The notes beneath the pieces are model-generated. The model searched no databases and had not been told where the DNA came from. It saw only the letters and a program-made list of their open reading frames with translations. The position numbers and the translations under genes were made by a program. A stretch of 64,000 nucleotides of DNA from Gillisia sp. CAL575 (lineage in GTDB: Bacteria; Bacteroidota; Bacteroidia; Flavobacteriales; Flavobacteriaceae). The stretch is from NCBI RefSeq assembly GCF_000403785.1, contig NZ_APHJ01000054.1, positions 124,001 through 188,000 of the forward strand, given 5' to 3'. Below, one piece after another: positions 43,038 through 52,400 of this stretch (positions are counted from its first letter, which is position 1; the number at the start of each line of letters is the position of its first letter).

Positions 43038-44057
43038 TTAATCTTTTAATTCTTCTGTTCCGTCTGCATACAATGCAAACCTACCTTTATCACGGGGATG
43101 TGCTTGCTCTGTTTCGGGCCATGGCCATCCTCCAAATTGAGTTTGTCGAAAATCTTGTAATGCCTGCTGTATTTCACTCTGAGAATTCATTACAAATGGA
43201 CCATATTGAGCAACTGGTTCATTAATTGGTTTTCCTTGAAGCACCAAAAGATATCCATCAGTTATGCCATTTTTTAATTCCAAATCTTCTGTAGAAACCA
43301 CATTGATAACATGAGCTTCAGAGATCTCTTTTCCTTCAACAGTTATACTATTTCCTTTGTAAAAATACAGTCTTCTATTAATATCTTCATTGCATGCAGG
43401 TAGTGTATATACCGCATTCGCTTCCATCTTAATGGTAAGCACCATAACCGCATTTTTAGGATTGGCAGCCCAAGAGTCTGGAGTTGGGGAAAGTGCAGAA
43501 AATTCTCCTAGCTTTCCAGCTATTAGGTTGATCTCTACTTTATTGCCATCTGAATCCTCCATTATAATAAGTGGAATGTCCTCTGCCCATAACATTTTAA
43601 AATGAGGAGCTACCATTTTATTTGCTTTAGGAAGATTTAACCATATCTGAAAGATCTCAAGGGGGTTTCCTTCATTTTCCTTAATAAGTGGGAACATTTC
43701 TGAATGTTGTACTCCTTTCCCTGCTGTCATCCATTGTACATCCCCTGCTCCAAATCTTCCTGCTGCACCTAATGAATCTGTATGATCTACAAAACCTTCT
43801 TTATTTATGGTAATGGTTTCAAATCCACGGTGTGGGTGAATAGGAAAACCTGGTATTGTATTACCATGATACATTCTCCAACCATCTCTTATAGAAAAAT
43901 CTTGTCCTATATTTCTACCATCCAAAGAAACCCCTGGTCCCATTTTATTATTACCCTTAGGATATTCATCTCTGTGGTGAGCACAAAATAAAAATGGATC
44001 ATTAGTTTCCCATGGAAAGCCAAGAGGTTTTATATTTTTGATCCTAGTATTGTTCAT
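43038..44057 (-). CDS. Pirin family protein (long form)
   Basis: Bicupin of 339 aa with FLFCAHHRDEYPKG, FPIHPHRGFETITI and VQWMTAGKGVQHSEMFP. It carries 40-50 more residues than its neighbour, mostly at both ends (a SWAANPKNAVMVLT insertion and a WPWPETEQAHPRDKGRF tail). It lies first in the two-gene unit. The tail with WPWPE is typical of the long pirins of Bacteroidota. Metal ligands of cupin 1 are all present. Function as for the neighbour, unproven. Confidence 0.92.
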   Translation of the reverse strand: MNNTRIKNIKPLGFPWETNDPFLFCAHHRDEYPKGNNKMGPGVSLDGRNIGQDFSIRDGWRMYHGNTIPGFPIHPHRGFETITINKEGFVDHTDSLGAAGRFGAGDVQWMTAGKGVQHSEMFPLIKENEGNPLEIFQIWLNLPKANKMVAPHFKMLWAEDIPLIIMEDSDGNKVEINLIAGKLGEFSALSPTPDSWAANPKNAVMVLTIKMEANAVYTLPACNEDINRRLYFYKGNSITVEGKEISEAHVINVVSTEDLELKNGITDGYLLVLQGKPINEPVAQYGPFVMNSQSEIQQALQDFRQTQFGGWPWPETEQAHPRDKGRFALYADGTEELKD

Positions 44058-44166
44058 ATATGTAAAGTATAAATTCTAAAAACAACAATAAAGTTACATT
44101 TTTATAGCTTTATTGTCGTCAAATTTGATATTACTATACAATTTCATTTTATGAAAAAAGGATGTT

Positions 44167-45522
44167 CTATTCTGTCAATCCATCTTCAAAAAATAACTCC
44201 CTTTCTTTTAAAGGTTTTAGTGGCGTTTTTTTTGATGAGATCTGAATATAAATGAGCGTTCCTATTAACAAAAACCAAAGATACCATACGTTGCTTACTA
44301 AGTCCAAGTAGTTTATTTTTCCTCCAGCTAAGCTCAAAATTATTAGAGATTGTGCTCCATATGGCAATAAACCTTGTACAATGCATGCAAAAATATCTAA
44401 AACCGAGGCTACTTTTTTTGGATTCAATTTGAATTGATCATTCAGCCGTTTAGCGATGGGACCGATTATTATAATTGAAACTGTATTATTGGCTATGGCC
44501 ATATTAGTAACACCTACCAAACCTGAGATTCCAAAATAAGCACTTTTAGAATTCATCTTAGTTGTAATAAAATTAATTAGAAATGTAATTCCTCCTGCTC
44601 TAGTCACTAATGCCGCTAAACCACCGGTTAATAAAGAAAGCAGAAAAATCTCTGTCATACTTGTAAAACCTTCATAAGAGAGTTTGGCAAATTCCAATAA
44701 TCCGAAATCTCCATAATAAATCCCCAAAATACCTGCGGCTAGTATTCCTATAAAAAGTACTACAAAGACATTCAATCCTACAACAGCGAGGGTTAACACT
44801 AATAAATAAGGAATTATTTTAATAATTTCTATAGTATCAGAGGTGTCTAATTTAATGCTATCATTTAAAGAGAATCCTTGAAATAATAAGACTCCAATAG
44901 TTATTAAGGCTACTGGTCCCGCAATAAGAATATTTTGCTTGAATTTGTCCTTCATATTTACTTGTAAAGATTGGGTAGCAGCGATCGTGGTATCTGATAT
45001 AATAGACAAGTTATCACCAAACATTGCTCCTCCTAAGAGTGAGGCGCTTAAAATAGCTAGAGAAACCTCTGCAGTATCAGCAAAACCAATGACTACAGCT
45101 CCTAAAGCTACAATTGCTCCTACAGAAGTTCCTGTGGCTATAGACAGAAATGCTGCTATAATAAATACCCCAGCGTATAACCAATGGATGGATATATATT
45201 GTAATCCAAGTTGCACAATTGCATCTACACTTCCTGTTGCCTTACAAACAACAGTAAAAGCACCTGCTAATAAATAGATAAGGCACATGGTTAATATTTT
45301 GTCATCTCCGCAGCCTCTTAAGAGAGTAGCTATTTTAATGTTCATTGAGTCTTTGAACATAATTAAAGCTAATACGATCCCTAGTAAAACTGCAATTGGA
45401 GATGGCAAGGCATAGAAATCATTAAGATAAATACCAGCACCTAAAAAAGTTAAAACAAATAAAAATAAAGGGAGTAATGCATAAAAGTTCCCTTTGTTTT
45501 CTGTCTCAATATTATTATTCAT
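44167..45522 (-). CDS. NhaC-family Na+/H+ antiporter, candidate methionine transporter (MetT-like)
   Basis: Integral membrane protein with about 11 helices of the NhaC family (451 aa from the ATG at 45522). Segments include GIVLALIMFKDSMNIKIATL, SIATGTSVGAIVALGAVVIG, LLGGAMFGDNLSIISDTTIAAT and GVTNMAIANNTVSIIIIGPIA. Longer frames from 45624 translate leader RNA, so they are rejected. NhaC-family members regulated by SAM riboswitches have been proposed as methionine transporters (MetT). The S-box-like leader at 45606-45676 points the same way. Transport of methionine is inference; sodium/proton exchange remains possible. Confidence 0.8.
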   Translation of the reverse strand: MNNNIETENKGNFYALLPLFLFVLTFLGAGIYLNDFYALPSPIAVLLGIVLALIMFKDSMNIKIATLLRGCGDDKILTMCLIYLLAGAFTVVCKATGSVDAIVQLGLQYISIHWLYAGVFIIAAFLSIATGTSVGAIVALGAVVIGFADTAEVSLAILSASLLGGAMFGDNLSIISDTTIAATQSLQVNMKDKFKQNILIAGPVALITIGVLLFQGFSLNDSIKLDTSDTIEIIKIIPYLLVLTLAVVGLNVFVVLFIGILAAGILGIYYGDFGLLEFAKLSYEGFTSMTEIFLLSLLTGGLAALVTRAGGITFLINFITTKMNSKSAYFGISGLVGVTNMAIANNTVSIIIIGPIAKRLNDQFKLNPKKVASVLDIFACIVQGLLPYGAQSLIILSLAGGKINYLDLVSNVWYLWFLLIGTLIYIQISSKKTPLKPLKERELFFEDGLTE

Positions 45523-45537
45523 AAAATAAATATTTAT

Positions 45538-45552
45538 GAATCTCAAAAAAAA
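45538..45552 (-). promoter_or_regulatory. Anti-aptamer sequence before the NhaC-family start codon
   Basis: Minus-strand TTTTGAGATTC is the exact complement of GAATCTCAAAA in the S-box-like leader (45653-45663). It sits 16 bases upstream of the ATG at 45522, so an alternative RNA pairing could control translation initiation. The direction of control cannot be told from sequence. Confidence 0.45.
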
Positions 45553-45605
45553 GGAATTTAAAGCAATAAAAAGGAAGTAGTGATTAACATTTGTTCCAAA
45601 GAAAT

Positions 45606-45676
45606 GGCTTATCATATTTAGCACCTTGCTTGTTATTGCAGGTTGCTATCTCTTTTGAGATTCTTGATAATTAGCC
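45606..45676 (-). ncRNA. Compact S-box (SAM-I)-like riboswitch candidate
   Basis: RNA on the minus strand shows TTATCAAGA, then the hairpin ATCTCAAAAGAGAT, AGCAACCTGC, AAGGTGCTAAAT and TGATAAG. P1 is TTATCA with TGATAA, and P3 is ACCT/AGGT with GC/GC. TATCAAGA, AGCAACC and GGTGCTAAAT are the conserved S-box core. The usual P2 kink-turn (GGAGGGA...GATGAA) and P4 are missing, so it is either a minimal variant or a decayed riboswitch. A promoter box lies directly upstream. Confidence 0.6.
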
Positions 45677-45677
45677 G

Positions 45678-45685
45678 CAAATATA
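45678..45685 (-). promoter_or_regulatory. -7 box for the NhaC-family gene and its leader RNA
   Basis: Minus-strand TATATTTG matches TAnnTTTG. A start site about 6 bases on would begin the transcript right at the P1 strand of the S-box-like element, leaving a leader of about 150 bases. Confidence 0.6.
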
Positions 45686-45883
45686 TAATTTTATTAAATT
45701 ATGAGTTCTTAAAAGAAGATTAATTTTTTCTTTAAAATTTAAAGAGATTAATACGTCTCCATATTCTATAAGCTTAAAATTTATAAGGCTTTTTCTTCAA
45801 TATGCTAATCAATAAACTTAAACCCAATTATATGTTAGTTAGATTTCTATTACATTTATAGAACTAATAAAAAATTCGAAGTT

Positions 45884-47680
45884 ATGTTCAAAAAATTAAT
45901 GTTAACAAGCTGTTTAGCTATGCTATTGATTGGCTGTAAGGATGAAGTTAAAACTGAAGATAAGTTAGAAAGCAACAAAGAAATGAGTGCCAATTTTAAT
46001 TCTCTTCTTGAGAACTATTATGAAGATGGCTTAAAGTTGAATCCGTTAAGCGCAACAGCGGCAGGAGATAATAGGTATAATGATCAATTTCCTAATACCC
46101 TATCTGATGCATATGGAGATTCCTTAGAGAATTATTATACTGCCTATAAAGATTCACTTTCCAATTATAAGGACACTGAACTGAACGAAACAGAACAAAT
46201 GAGTAAAGCTATTTTACTATGGGAGTGTGATATGAATCTGGAAACTTTGACTTTTAAAAATTACAAGTTTTTTCCAATAGATCAAATGTGGTCTGTGAAT
46301 CTTAATATGGGCCAATTGGCAAGCGGGATGAGTTCTCAACCTTTTAAGACTGTAGAAGATTATGAAAATTGGGAAAAGCGAGTGGATGGTTATTTAGTTT
46401 GGATGTCTTCTGTAGAGGAGAAAATGAAAGAGGGAATGAATGAAGGGTATGTTTTACCAAAATCCCTAATTGTGAAGGTTATTCCACAACTGGCGGCAAT
46501 GACTGAACAGGATTTGAATAAACATTTGTTCTATACTCCAATCACTAATTTTCCTGAAGGTTTTTCTGCTGAAGAGAAATCAAGATTAAAAGACGAATAT
46601 TCTAAAATGATTGAAGAAGAAGTAATTCCAGCTTATCAAAAATTACATGACTTTGTTAAGAATGATTATTTACCGGCAGGAAGAACTTCAAGCGGTATTG
46701 CCGATGTTCCAAATGGTGAGGCTTATTATAAGCATCAGATAAAGTTGTATACCACTACAGATATGACGGCTGAAGAGATCCATCAATTAGGACTGGATGA
46801 AGTTGCCCGCATTTCTTCAGAAATGAAAAAGGTAAAAGAACAAATTGGTTATAAAGGAGATCTAAAATCCTTCTTTAACAATGTTAGAGAGAATAAGGAA
46901 TTAATGCCATACAAAACTCCGGAAGAGGTCATTGCTAACTTTGAGGCGATCCATGAAACGATGAAACCTCAGTTGGAAAAGTTATTTGATATGACTCCAA
47001 AGACTGCTTTTGAAGTTAGAAGAACAGAAGAATTCAGGGAAAATTCTGCTAGCGCTGAATATAACCAAGGTTCTTTAGACGGAACTAGACCAGGGATTTT
47101 TTATGTGCCAATTCCAGATGCTTCGAATTACAACATATATTCAGATGAATCTCTATTCTTGCATGAAGCAATTCCGGGACATCACTATCAGATCTCTTTG
47201 ACTCAGGAAAGTAATGTATTGCCAGATTTCAGAAAAACATTATGGTATAGTGGTTATGGGGAAGGTTGGGCATTATATTCAGAATCTTTAGGAAAAGAAT
47301 TAGGTCTTTATACAGATCCTTATCAATATTTTGGAACTTTAGGTGCAGAAATGCATCGAGCAGTAAGATTGGTTGTAGATACGGGCTTACATTCTAAAGG
47401 ATGGACTAGAGAGCAAGCAATACAGTATTCATTAAATAATGAAGCTGAATCTGAAGCAGGAATCACTTCTGAAATTGAAAGATACATGGCCAATCCAGGG
47501 CAGGCGCTTTCTTATAAGATCGGGCAATTGAAAATAATCGAATTACGAGAAAAAGCTAAAAAAGACCTTGGTGATAAATTTGATATTAGAAAGTATCACA
47601 ATCAGGTTCTAGAAACTGGATGTGTGCCTTTAGAATTGTTAGAGAATAAAATTGACAGATGGATCGTAGAAAGTAAATAA
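45884..47680 (+). CDS. DUF885 family lipoprotein (putative metallopeptidase)
   Basis: Secreted lipoprotein (lipobox LIGC, C18) of the DUF885 family, 598 aa as usual. The zinc-site motif HEAIPGHH (from H427) replaces HExxH, and a downstream GYGEGWALYSESLGKELG supplies the third ligand, as in thermolysin-like DUF885 members. It probably degrades peptides in the periplasm. It stands alone, with a strong terminator at 47699-47741. Confidence 0.9.
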   Translation: MFKKLMLTSCLAMLLIGCKDEVKTEDKLESNKEMSANFNSLLENYYEDGLKLNPLSATAAGDNRYNDQFPNTLSDAYGDSLENYYTAYKDSLSNYKDTELNETEQMSKAILLWECDMNLETLTFKNYKFFPIDQMWSVNLNMGQLASGMSSQPFKTVEDYENWEKRVDGYLVWMSSVEEKMKEGMNEGYVLPKSLIVKVIPQLAAMTEQDLNKHLFYTPITNFPEGFSAEEKSRLKDEYSKMIEEEVIPAYQKLHDFVKNDYLPAGRTSSGIADVPNGEAYYKHQIKLYTTTDMTAEEIHQLGLDEVARISSEMKKVKEQIGYKGDLKSFFNNVRENKELMPYKTPEEVIANFEAIHETMKPQLEKLFDMTPKTAFEVRRTEEFRENSASAEYNQGSLDGTRPGIFYVPIPDASNYNIYSDESLFLHEAIPGHHYQISLTQESNVLPDFRKTLWYSGYGEGWALYSESLGKELGLYTDPYQYFGTLGAEMHRAVRLVVDTGLHSKGWTREQAIQYSLNNEAESEAGITSEIERYMANPGQALSYKIGQLKIIELREKAKKDLGDKFDIRKYHNQVLETGCVPLELLENKIDRWIVESK

Positions 47681-47698
47681 TGCAGCTCAATAACTTAA

Positions 47699-47741
47699 TA
47701 AAAAATGTCCCGATGCTCAATAGAGTATCGGGACATTTTTT
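47699..47741 (+). terminator. Terminator after the DUF885 gene
   Basis: AAAAATGTCCCGAT...ATCGGGACATTTTTT forms a 14-bp stem with a short extension and a T-tract, 19 bp after the stop. Confidence 0.9.
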
Positions 47742-47745
47742 GTTT

Positions 47746-47938
47746 GTCATTCCGACAAAGGAGGAATCTCTTATAATAATTCCCTCATAGCTATAGAGAT
47801 TCTTCAATCCGATATGCTACCTTCAGAATGACAATTACAAGGCTTTTGTCATTCCGACATTAGGAGGAATCCCTTATGAAATAGACATCATAATCAATTG
47901 ATAGTCTTCAGTTCACTTAGCTGCCTTCAGAATGACAA
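47746..47938. repeat. Two tandem GTCATTCCGA...TCAGAATGAC palindromic elements
   Basis: Units 47746-47834 and 47848-47938 both start with GTCATTCCGACA, have AGGAGGAATC near the left end and finish with CTTCAGAATGACAA. Each unit can fold end to end. The second ends exactly at the stop codon of the VF530 gene. Their AGGAGGAATCTC/GTCATTC motif is a common dispersed repeat of Flavobacteria. Confidence 0.75.
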
Positions 47939-48175
47939 CTATTGTTTTTGTAAATCCTGCATATAGATCTTCTCCACCTTATCTCTTGCCCAAGGTGTTT
48001 TTCTTAAGAACTTTAAGCTAGATTTCACTGAAGGATCGTGAGTGAAACATCTAATAGGAAGCATTTCTCCCATCTTTTCCCATCCATGCTTTTCTACCAA
48101 ACGCTCAATAATATCTACCAATTTCACTCCGTGTAACTGATTGTTATGTTGTTTTTGAGGTATCTTATTATCCAT
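47939..48175 (-). CDS. VF530 family protein (DUF2132)
   Basis: Small basic cytosolic protein (78 aa) of the VF530/DUF2132 family. The conserved run QLHGVKLVDIIERLVEKHGW is followed by IRCFTHDPSVKSSLKFLRKTPWARDKVE, matching the family's five-helix fold, which resembles DNA-binding proteins. Function unknown. It lies 28 bp downstream of the second zinc-finger SDR gene on the same strand, so they may share a transcript. The first zinc-finger SDR lacks this partner. Confidence 0.9.
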   Translation of the reverse strand: MDNKIPQKQHNNQLHGVKLVDIIERLVEKHGWEKMGEMLPIRCFTHDPSVKSSLKFLRKTPWARDKVEKIYMQDLQKQ

Positions 48176-48203
48176 AAATTTTCAATTTTAACTTTCTTAT
48201 GTT

Positions 48204-49751
48204 TTACCAATCTATTGGTCTATAATCTTTAAGGAATTTTCCGCACCAATGTTTGCCTGTATTAATTCCATCGAATAATGGATCCATCACTCTTGCAGCA
48301 CCATCAACAATATCCAAAGGAGGTTGGAAATCATGGACTTCCACTTTTTTCTTAGACAATTCTGCAGGATCTTCATCTGTAACCCAACCAGTATCAACCG
48401 CATTCATAAAAATTCCATCTTTTGCAAATGTTCCTGCAGAAGTATGCGTCATCATATTCAATGCAGCCTTCGCCATATTGGTATGTGGATGTCTATCTTC
48501 TTTTTTGAATCTATGAAATTTTCCTTCCATAGCAGAAACGTTAATAATATGTTTTTTACCTGTATTGTCCTTTTTCATTAAGTCTGAAAGCCGATTACAT
48601 AGAACAAATGGAGCAACCGAATTCACCAATTGAACCTCGATCATTTCTGTAGTTTCTATCTCCCCTAGTCTTAATCTCCAACTATTGGTCTTTCTAAGAT
48701 CTACTTGCTGCAAATCTGCATCTAGTTCTCCTTCTGGAAACACCTCTTTTGTAGAAAGTGAATTATCAAAACTATATGGAATCTGAGATAATTTAGCTGA
48801 TGCTCTTAATCCTATTCCAGGTTCGGGTCCATGCCATGTCACTGGCAAAACATTATTTTGATTATTGGAAGAGCCTTCTGTTAAGGATTTTAATTCTTGT
48901 AAGGAATTAAAATGATCTGTTAATAGGTCTTTCGCAAATTGCGGTAAAGAATCATATGGTAACTCTTCCTTTTCCATTAAATGTGCAAAGAACCCTGAAG
49001 GTCTACGTACAGTTTGAGCTGCATTATTTATAAGAATATCTAAACGTTCATATCGCTGCTCTATAAAATTACAGAAGATTTCTACACTAGGAATATGCCT
49101 TAGATCTAATCCGTGAATTTTTAAACGATCTCCCCATTCTTGAAAGTCATGTTCTTTGGAAAATCGCAATGCGGAATCTACAGGGAACCTGGTGGTTGCA
49201 ACTACTGTTGCTCCTGCCCTTAATAACATTACGGTAATATGATAACCTATTTTAAGCCTCGAGCCCGTTACCACGGCAACTTGTCCAGTGAGATCTGCAG
49301 TTTGATAACGCTTTGCATAGTTGAAATCACCACATTCTGTACACATGGTATCATAAAAATGATGCAATTTAGTGTACATAGTCTTACAAACATAACAGTT
49401 ACGCGGGGATTCTAATTCTGGGCGTTCATCTGCTGGAATGTCAACAATACTAGGTGCAATAAAAATAGTCGCTTCTCTGGCACTTCTAATTCCGGTTTCT
49501 TTTCGGGCATGCTTATCTCGCTCTATCATCTTCCTTTTCGCAGCCTTTTTAGAATCTTTTTTCCTCTTAACAAATTCGTCTCTACTTGGGCGTGTTAATG
49601 CTCCAGCGGCCTTCATTAAGGCGATTCTTTTTTCTTCAGAAAGATCGAAAATCTGATTAGAATCTTCAACTAAAGACTCTAACATAGCAATGCACAAATT
49701 GATATCTGCTTCACTTAAATTTTCTTTTATTTCATCTTTAACAGAACTCAT
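48204..49751 (-). CDS. Zinc-finger SDR-family protein with a replaced catalytic Tyr (copy 2)
   Basis: Paralogue of the protein at 21067-22617, colinear along its whole length. The basic helical N-terminus, the CYVC...CTEC zinc site, [21 protein letters not shown] and the long central insertion are all kept. The Ser/Lys pair in NVSAMEG and TNMAK is also kept, again with Thr where the SDR Tyr belongs. The start is the ATG at 49751 (a GTG codon precedes it). The VF530 gene follows. Retention of the same unusual residues in two copies argues for a working but non-classical activity. Confidence 0.82.
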   Translation of the reverse strand: MSSVKDEIKENLSEADINLCIAMLESLVEDSNQIFDLSEEKRIALMKAAGALTRPSRDEFVKRKKDSKKAAKRKMIERDKHARKETGIRSAREATIFIAPSIVDIPADERPELESPRNCYVCKTMYTKLHHFYDTMCTECGDFNYAKRYQTADLTGQVAVVTGSRLKIGYHITVMLLRAGATVVATTRFPVDSALRFSKEHDFQEWGDRLKIHGLDLRHIPSVEIFCNFIEQRYERLDILINNAAQTVRRPSGFFAHLMEKEELPYDSLPQFAKDLLTDHFNSLQELKSLTEGSSNNQNNVLPVTWHGPEPGIGLRASAKLSQIPYSFDNSLSTKEVFPEGELDADLQQVDLRKTNSWRLRLGEIETTEMIEVQLVNSVAPFVLCNRLSDLMKKDNTGKKHIINVSAMEGKFHRFKKEDRHPHTNMAKAALNMMTHTSAGTFAKDGIFMNAVDTGWVTDEDPAELSKKKVEVHDFQPPLDIVDGAARVMDPLFDGINTGKHWCGKFLKDYRPIDW

Positions 49752-49771
49752 CACATAAAATTTTCAGTCTG

Positions 49772-49779
49772 CAAATATA
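49772..49779 (-). promoter_or_regulatory. -7 box for zinc-finger SDR copy 2
   Basis: Minus-strand TATATTTG matches TAnnTTTG and lies about 21 bp upstream of the ATG at 49751. Confidence 0.5.
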
Positions 49780-49979
49780 ATTTTATTATCTACCATTAAG
49801 TATAGGCATACTTTAAAATGTTTATCTCTAAGTTAAACCCTAAATATCTGGGTGTTTCCACATAAGTGTATTAATAAAATTTTCACGGTATTATCCGGTT
49901 TCGGACACTATTTTAAGTTGACATTAATAAAAAGAAAATATCTAAACTTTATCTTTATACAGAATTAAAAAACATAACT

Positions 49980-50771
49980 ATGAATAATTTTGAAAATAAG
50001 AATATACTAATAACAGGAGGTTCTAGTGGAATTGGGAAGGCACTAATTGCGGAATTTCATAAAAACGGCGCTAACACTTTTGCCGTTGTTGGTAGAAACG
50101 TTGATAAAATGAAGAAACTCCAGTCAGAATTTCCAGACGTAAAATTTAGTTTTATTCAAGCAGATGTTTCAAAATTAGCAGATATTAAAGAAATCATTAA
50201 TTCGGTAAAAAAGGAATGGAAACAAATTGATATTCTTATAAACAATGCCGGTGTGGTAAGTGCTGGTGCTTTAGAGGAAACTTCAGATGAGGATATAATT
50301 GCTCAACAAAACATAAATACCACAGGACTTATACTGCTCACCAAATATGCACTTCCTCTACTTAAGAAAAGTGAAGATTCTGCCATTATCAATATATCTT
50401 CAGGTTTAGGATTAATAGGAATGCCATTTTACGCAACCTATGCTGCAACTAAAGCCGCAGTAAAACAATTTTCTGAAGCATTGAGGAGAGAATTGAAAGA
50501 TTTTCCAATTCATGTAATGACGGTTTATCCAACTGCAACAGATACTCCAATGATGGAAAGTGCCTCATCTAAAAACATGGATACTCCTAAAATGGTTGCA
50601 GAAGACACTGTTAAAGGTTTAAAGAATACGGAAATAGATGTTATTATGGGAGGTAAAGAGCGCAAAGAAAACAATATAGAGAACTTTGAGAACCCTTTAG
50701 AGTTTGATAAAAAAGTGAGTTCTATGTTTGATTCTATGAAGGAAAGAGCTTCAAAACATAGATCTATGTAA
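49980..50771 (+). CDS. SDR-family oxidoreductase (DltE-like)
   Basis: Classical short-chain dehydrogenase of 263 aa. Cofactor motif TGGSSGIG (about 12-19), NNAG, NISSGLG and the YAATK active site are all intact. GRNVDKM after the second strand favours NADP(H). The C-terminal extension (VIMGGKERKENN, FDKKVSSMFDSMKERASKHRSM) is Lys-rich and unlike the SDR at 26945. DltE-like by overall pattern; substrate unknown. Monocistronic, closed by a strong hairpin. Confidence 0.88.
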   Translation: MNNFENKNILITGGSSGIGKALIAEFHKNGANTFAVVGRNVDKMKKLQSEFPDVKFSFIQADVSKLADIKEIINSVKKEWKQIDILINNAGVVSAGALEETSDEDIIAQQNINTTGLILLTKYALPLLKKSEDSAIINISSGLGLIGMPFYATYAATKAAVKQFSEALRRELKDFPIHVMTVYPTATDTPMMESASSKNMDTPKMVAEDTVKGLKNTEIDVIMGGKERKENNIENFENPLEFDKKVSSMFDSMKERASKHRSM

Positions 50772-50793
50772 ACTGATTTTTGTAGAGAATGTA

Positions 50794-50842
50794 AAAAAAA
50801 GACGAATGCATTAAAAATCTTTTTAATGCATTCGTCTTTTTA
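50794..50842 (+). terminator. Terminator after the DltE-like SDR gene
   Basis: AAAAAGACGAATGCATTAAAAA pairs with its exact complement ending TTCGTCTTTTT, with a T-tract after the stem, 22 bp after the stop. Confidence 0.9.
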
Positions 50843-50972
50843 ATAGTATAATATTTCCTGCTTAATAATTATCTGAAGGTATCAGAATAGAATATTTAAA
50901 GAGTTTAATTCTAGATCCTCGTAAAATTTTTCGAGAACTTATCCAACTTTAGATTTTTAGTTAAATATAGAA

Positions 50973-52286
50973 CTAAACCATTTTTATTCTTACTTTCTTC
51001 TTTTTCAGTTTAGTATTGTTAAGCTTGGAGATAAGTTCATTTGCCTTAGATGCGGGTACAGATACAAAACAACAATCCTGTTTCAATTCAATCGCCCCTA
51101 ATTCCTCTTTTTCTAATTTACCTTGTTTCAGAAATAAACCAGCAATATCACCTTTGGAGATCTTATCTTTTCTTCCGCCAGAAACAAATAAGGTTTCCCA
51201 TATTGTATTGTTAGATGATTGACTTGTTTTTAAATTTTTGAGTTCATCCATTTCTATAAAATCAGGAAGGTCTTCCTTTTCCCATTTTATAACATACGCA
51301 TTACCACTCGAATTCATTCTCGCTGTGCGGCCATTTCTGTGTGTAAATTCTTCTTCTTTAAGTGGGAGTTGATAATGAATAATAAAATTTAATTCAGGAA
51401 TATCCAATCCTCTTGCTGCAAGATCTGTAGCCACAATTATGTTATGAGTTCCATTTCTAAATTTAATTAATGATCGTTCTCTGTCCTGTTGCTCCATTCC
51501 TCCATGAAAACAACCGTGGCCAATGTTATTAGCAGTTAAATAATCACTTACCCTTTGAATGCTATCTCTAAAATTACAAAAAACAATACCTGGCTTATTT
51601 CCAATATGATCTAAAACTTCTTTTAAAGATTCCAGTTTATCTTTGGAAGCAGAATTTATGGTTTTTACCTGTAGCTGGGACTTCTTTTTGCTATCCAGAT
51701 AATTAATATGTGCAGCATCCTCAAGTTCTACAAAGCGAGGAATTTCTATTTGTTGGGTAGCAGACGTTAAAATACGTTTTTCAATATTTGGTAGAGCATT
51801 AATGATCTCTTTCATTTGTTCTTCAAATCCAACTTCCAAAGATTTATCAAATTCATCTAAAACCAAGGTTTTTATTGAATTCACAGAAAAAGTTTCTCTT
51901 CTTAAATGATCTGAAATTCTACCTGGAGTTCCAATTAAAATTGCAGGCTCATGCTTTAACTCAATTTTATCTTTAGAAAATGCTCTGCCTCCATAAACGG
52001 CGTTGGTTTTATAACCTGTCCCCATTTCTCTAACCACTTGTTCAATCTGGATGGCAAGTTCTCTAGAAGGAACCAATATCATAGCTTGAACTTCCTTAGA
52101 ATTCATATCCAACTGGTCTATAATTGGTAATAAGAATGCTAAGGTTTTTCCTGTTCCAGTTGGAGATAACAAAACTACATTAGCATTTGTGCTTATAACT
52201 TCGCAAGCCTCTTCCTGCATAGGATTAAGTTTTGCTATCCCCATCTTTTTCAGGATTTCGCTCTGATCTTTTATTGTGTTTGCCAT
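50973..52286 (-). CDS. DbpA-like DEAD-box RNA helicase with DEFD motif
   Basis: ATP-dependent RNA helicase (437 aa) with SPTGTGKT (I), PSRELA (Ia), TPGR (Ib), SAT (III), VATDLAARGLD (V) and HRNGRTARM (VI). Motif II reads LDEFDKS, not DEAD. The C-terminal 75 residues (KGDIAGLFLKQGKLEKEELG, FVSVPASKANELISKLN) match the DbpA RNA-binding domain, which recognises 23S rRNA hairpin 92. It is therefore probably a 50S assembly factor. A promoter box (TACTTTTG) is 5 bp upstream. RlmF, another 23S rRNA enzyme, is encoded divergently next door. Confidence 0.88.
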   Translation of the reverse strand: MANTIKDQSEILKKMGIAKLNPMQEEACEVISTNANVVLLSPTGTGKTLAFLLPIIDQLDMNSKEVQAMILVPSRELAIQIEQVVREMGTGYKTNAVYGGRAFSKDKIELKHEPAILIGTPGRISDHLRRETFSVNSIKTLVLDEFDKSLEVGFEEQMKEIINALPNIEKRILTSATQQIEIPRFVELEDAAHINYLDSKKKSQLQVKTINSASKDKLESLKEVLDHIGNKPGIVFCNFRDSIQRVSDYLTANNIGHGCFHGGMEQQDRERSLIKFRNGTHNIIVATDLAARGLDIPELNFIIHYQLPLKEEEFTHRNGRTARMNSSGNAYVIKWEKEDLPDFIEMDELKNLKTSQSSNNTIWETLFVSGGRKDKISKGDIAGLFLKQGKLEKEELGAIELKQDCCFVSVPASKANELISKLNNTKLKKKKVRIKMV

Positions 52287-52290
52287 TTGG

Positions 52291-52298
52291 CAAAAGTA
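52291..52298 (-). promoter_or_regulatory. -7 box for the DbpA-like helicase
   Basis: Minus-strand TACTTTTG matches TAnnTTTG and lies only 5 bp from the ATG, predicting a leaderless or nearly leaderless mRNA. Confidence 0.5.
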
Positions 52299-52400
52299 CA
52301 GCTAAATCCTAAACTTCTAGAGGTTTCTGAAGTTGTGGTAGGTAAGTTATTTCATCCATAATAAAGGTCGTATCTTTGCCCTTCAATTAATCTCACACAT

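Noticed and set aside
45523-45624. Longer N-terminus for the NhaC-family protein
   Set aside because: The extra 34 residues are translated from the S-box-like leader RNA and would begin at a GTG inside it.
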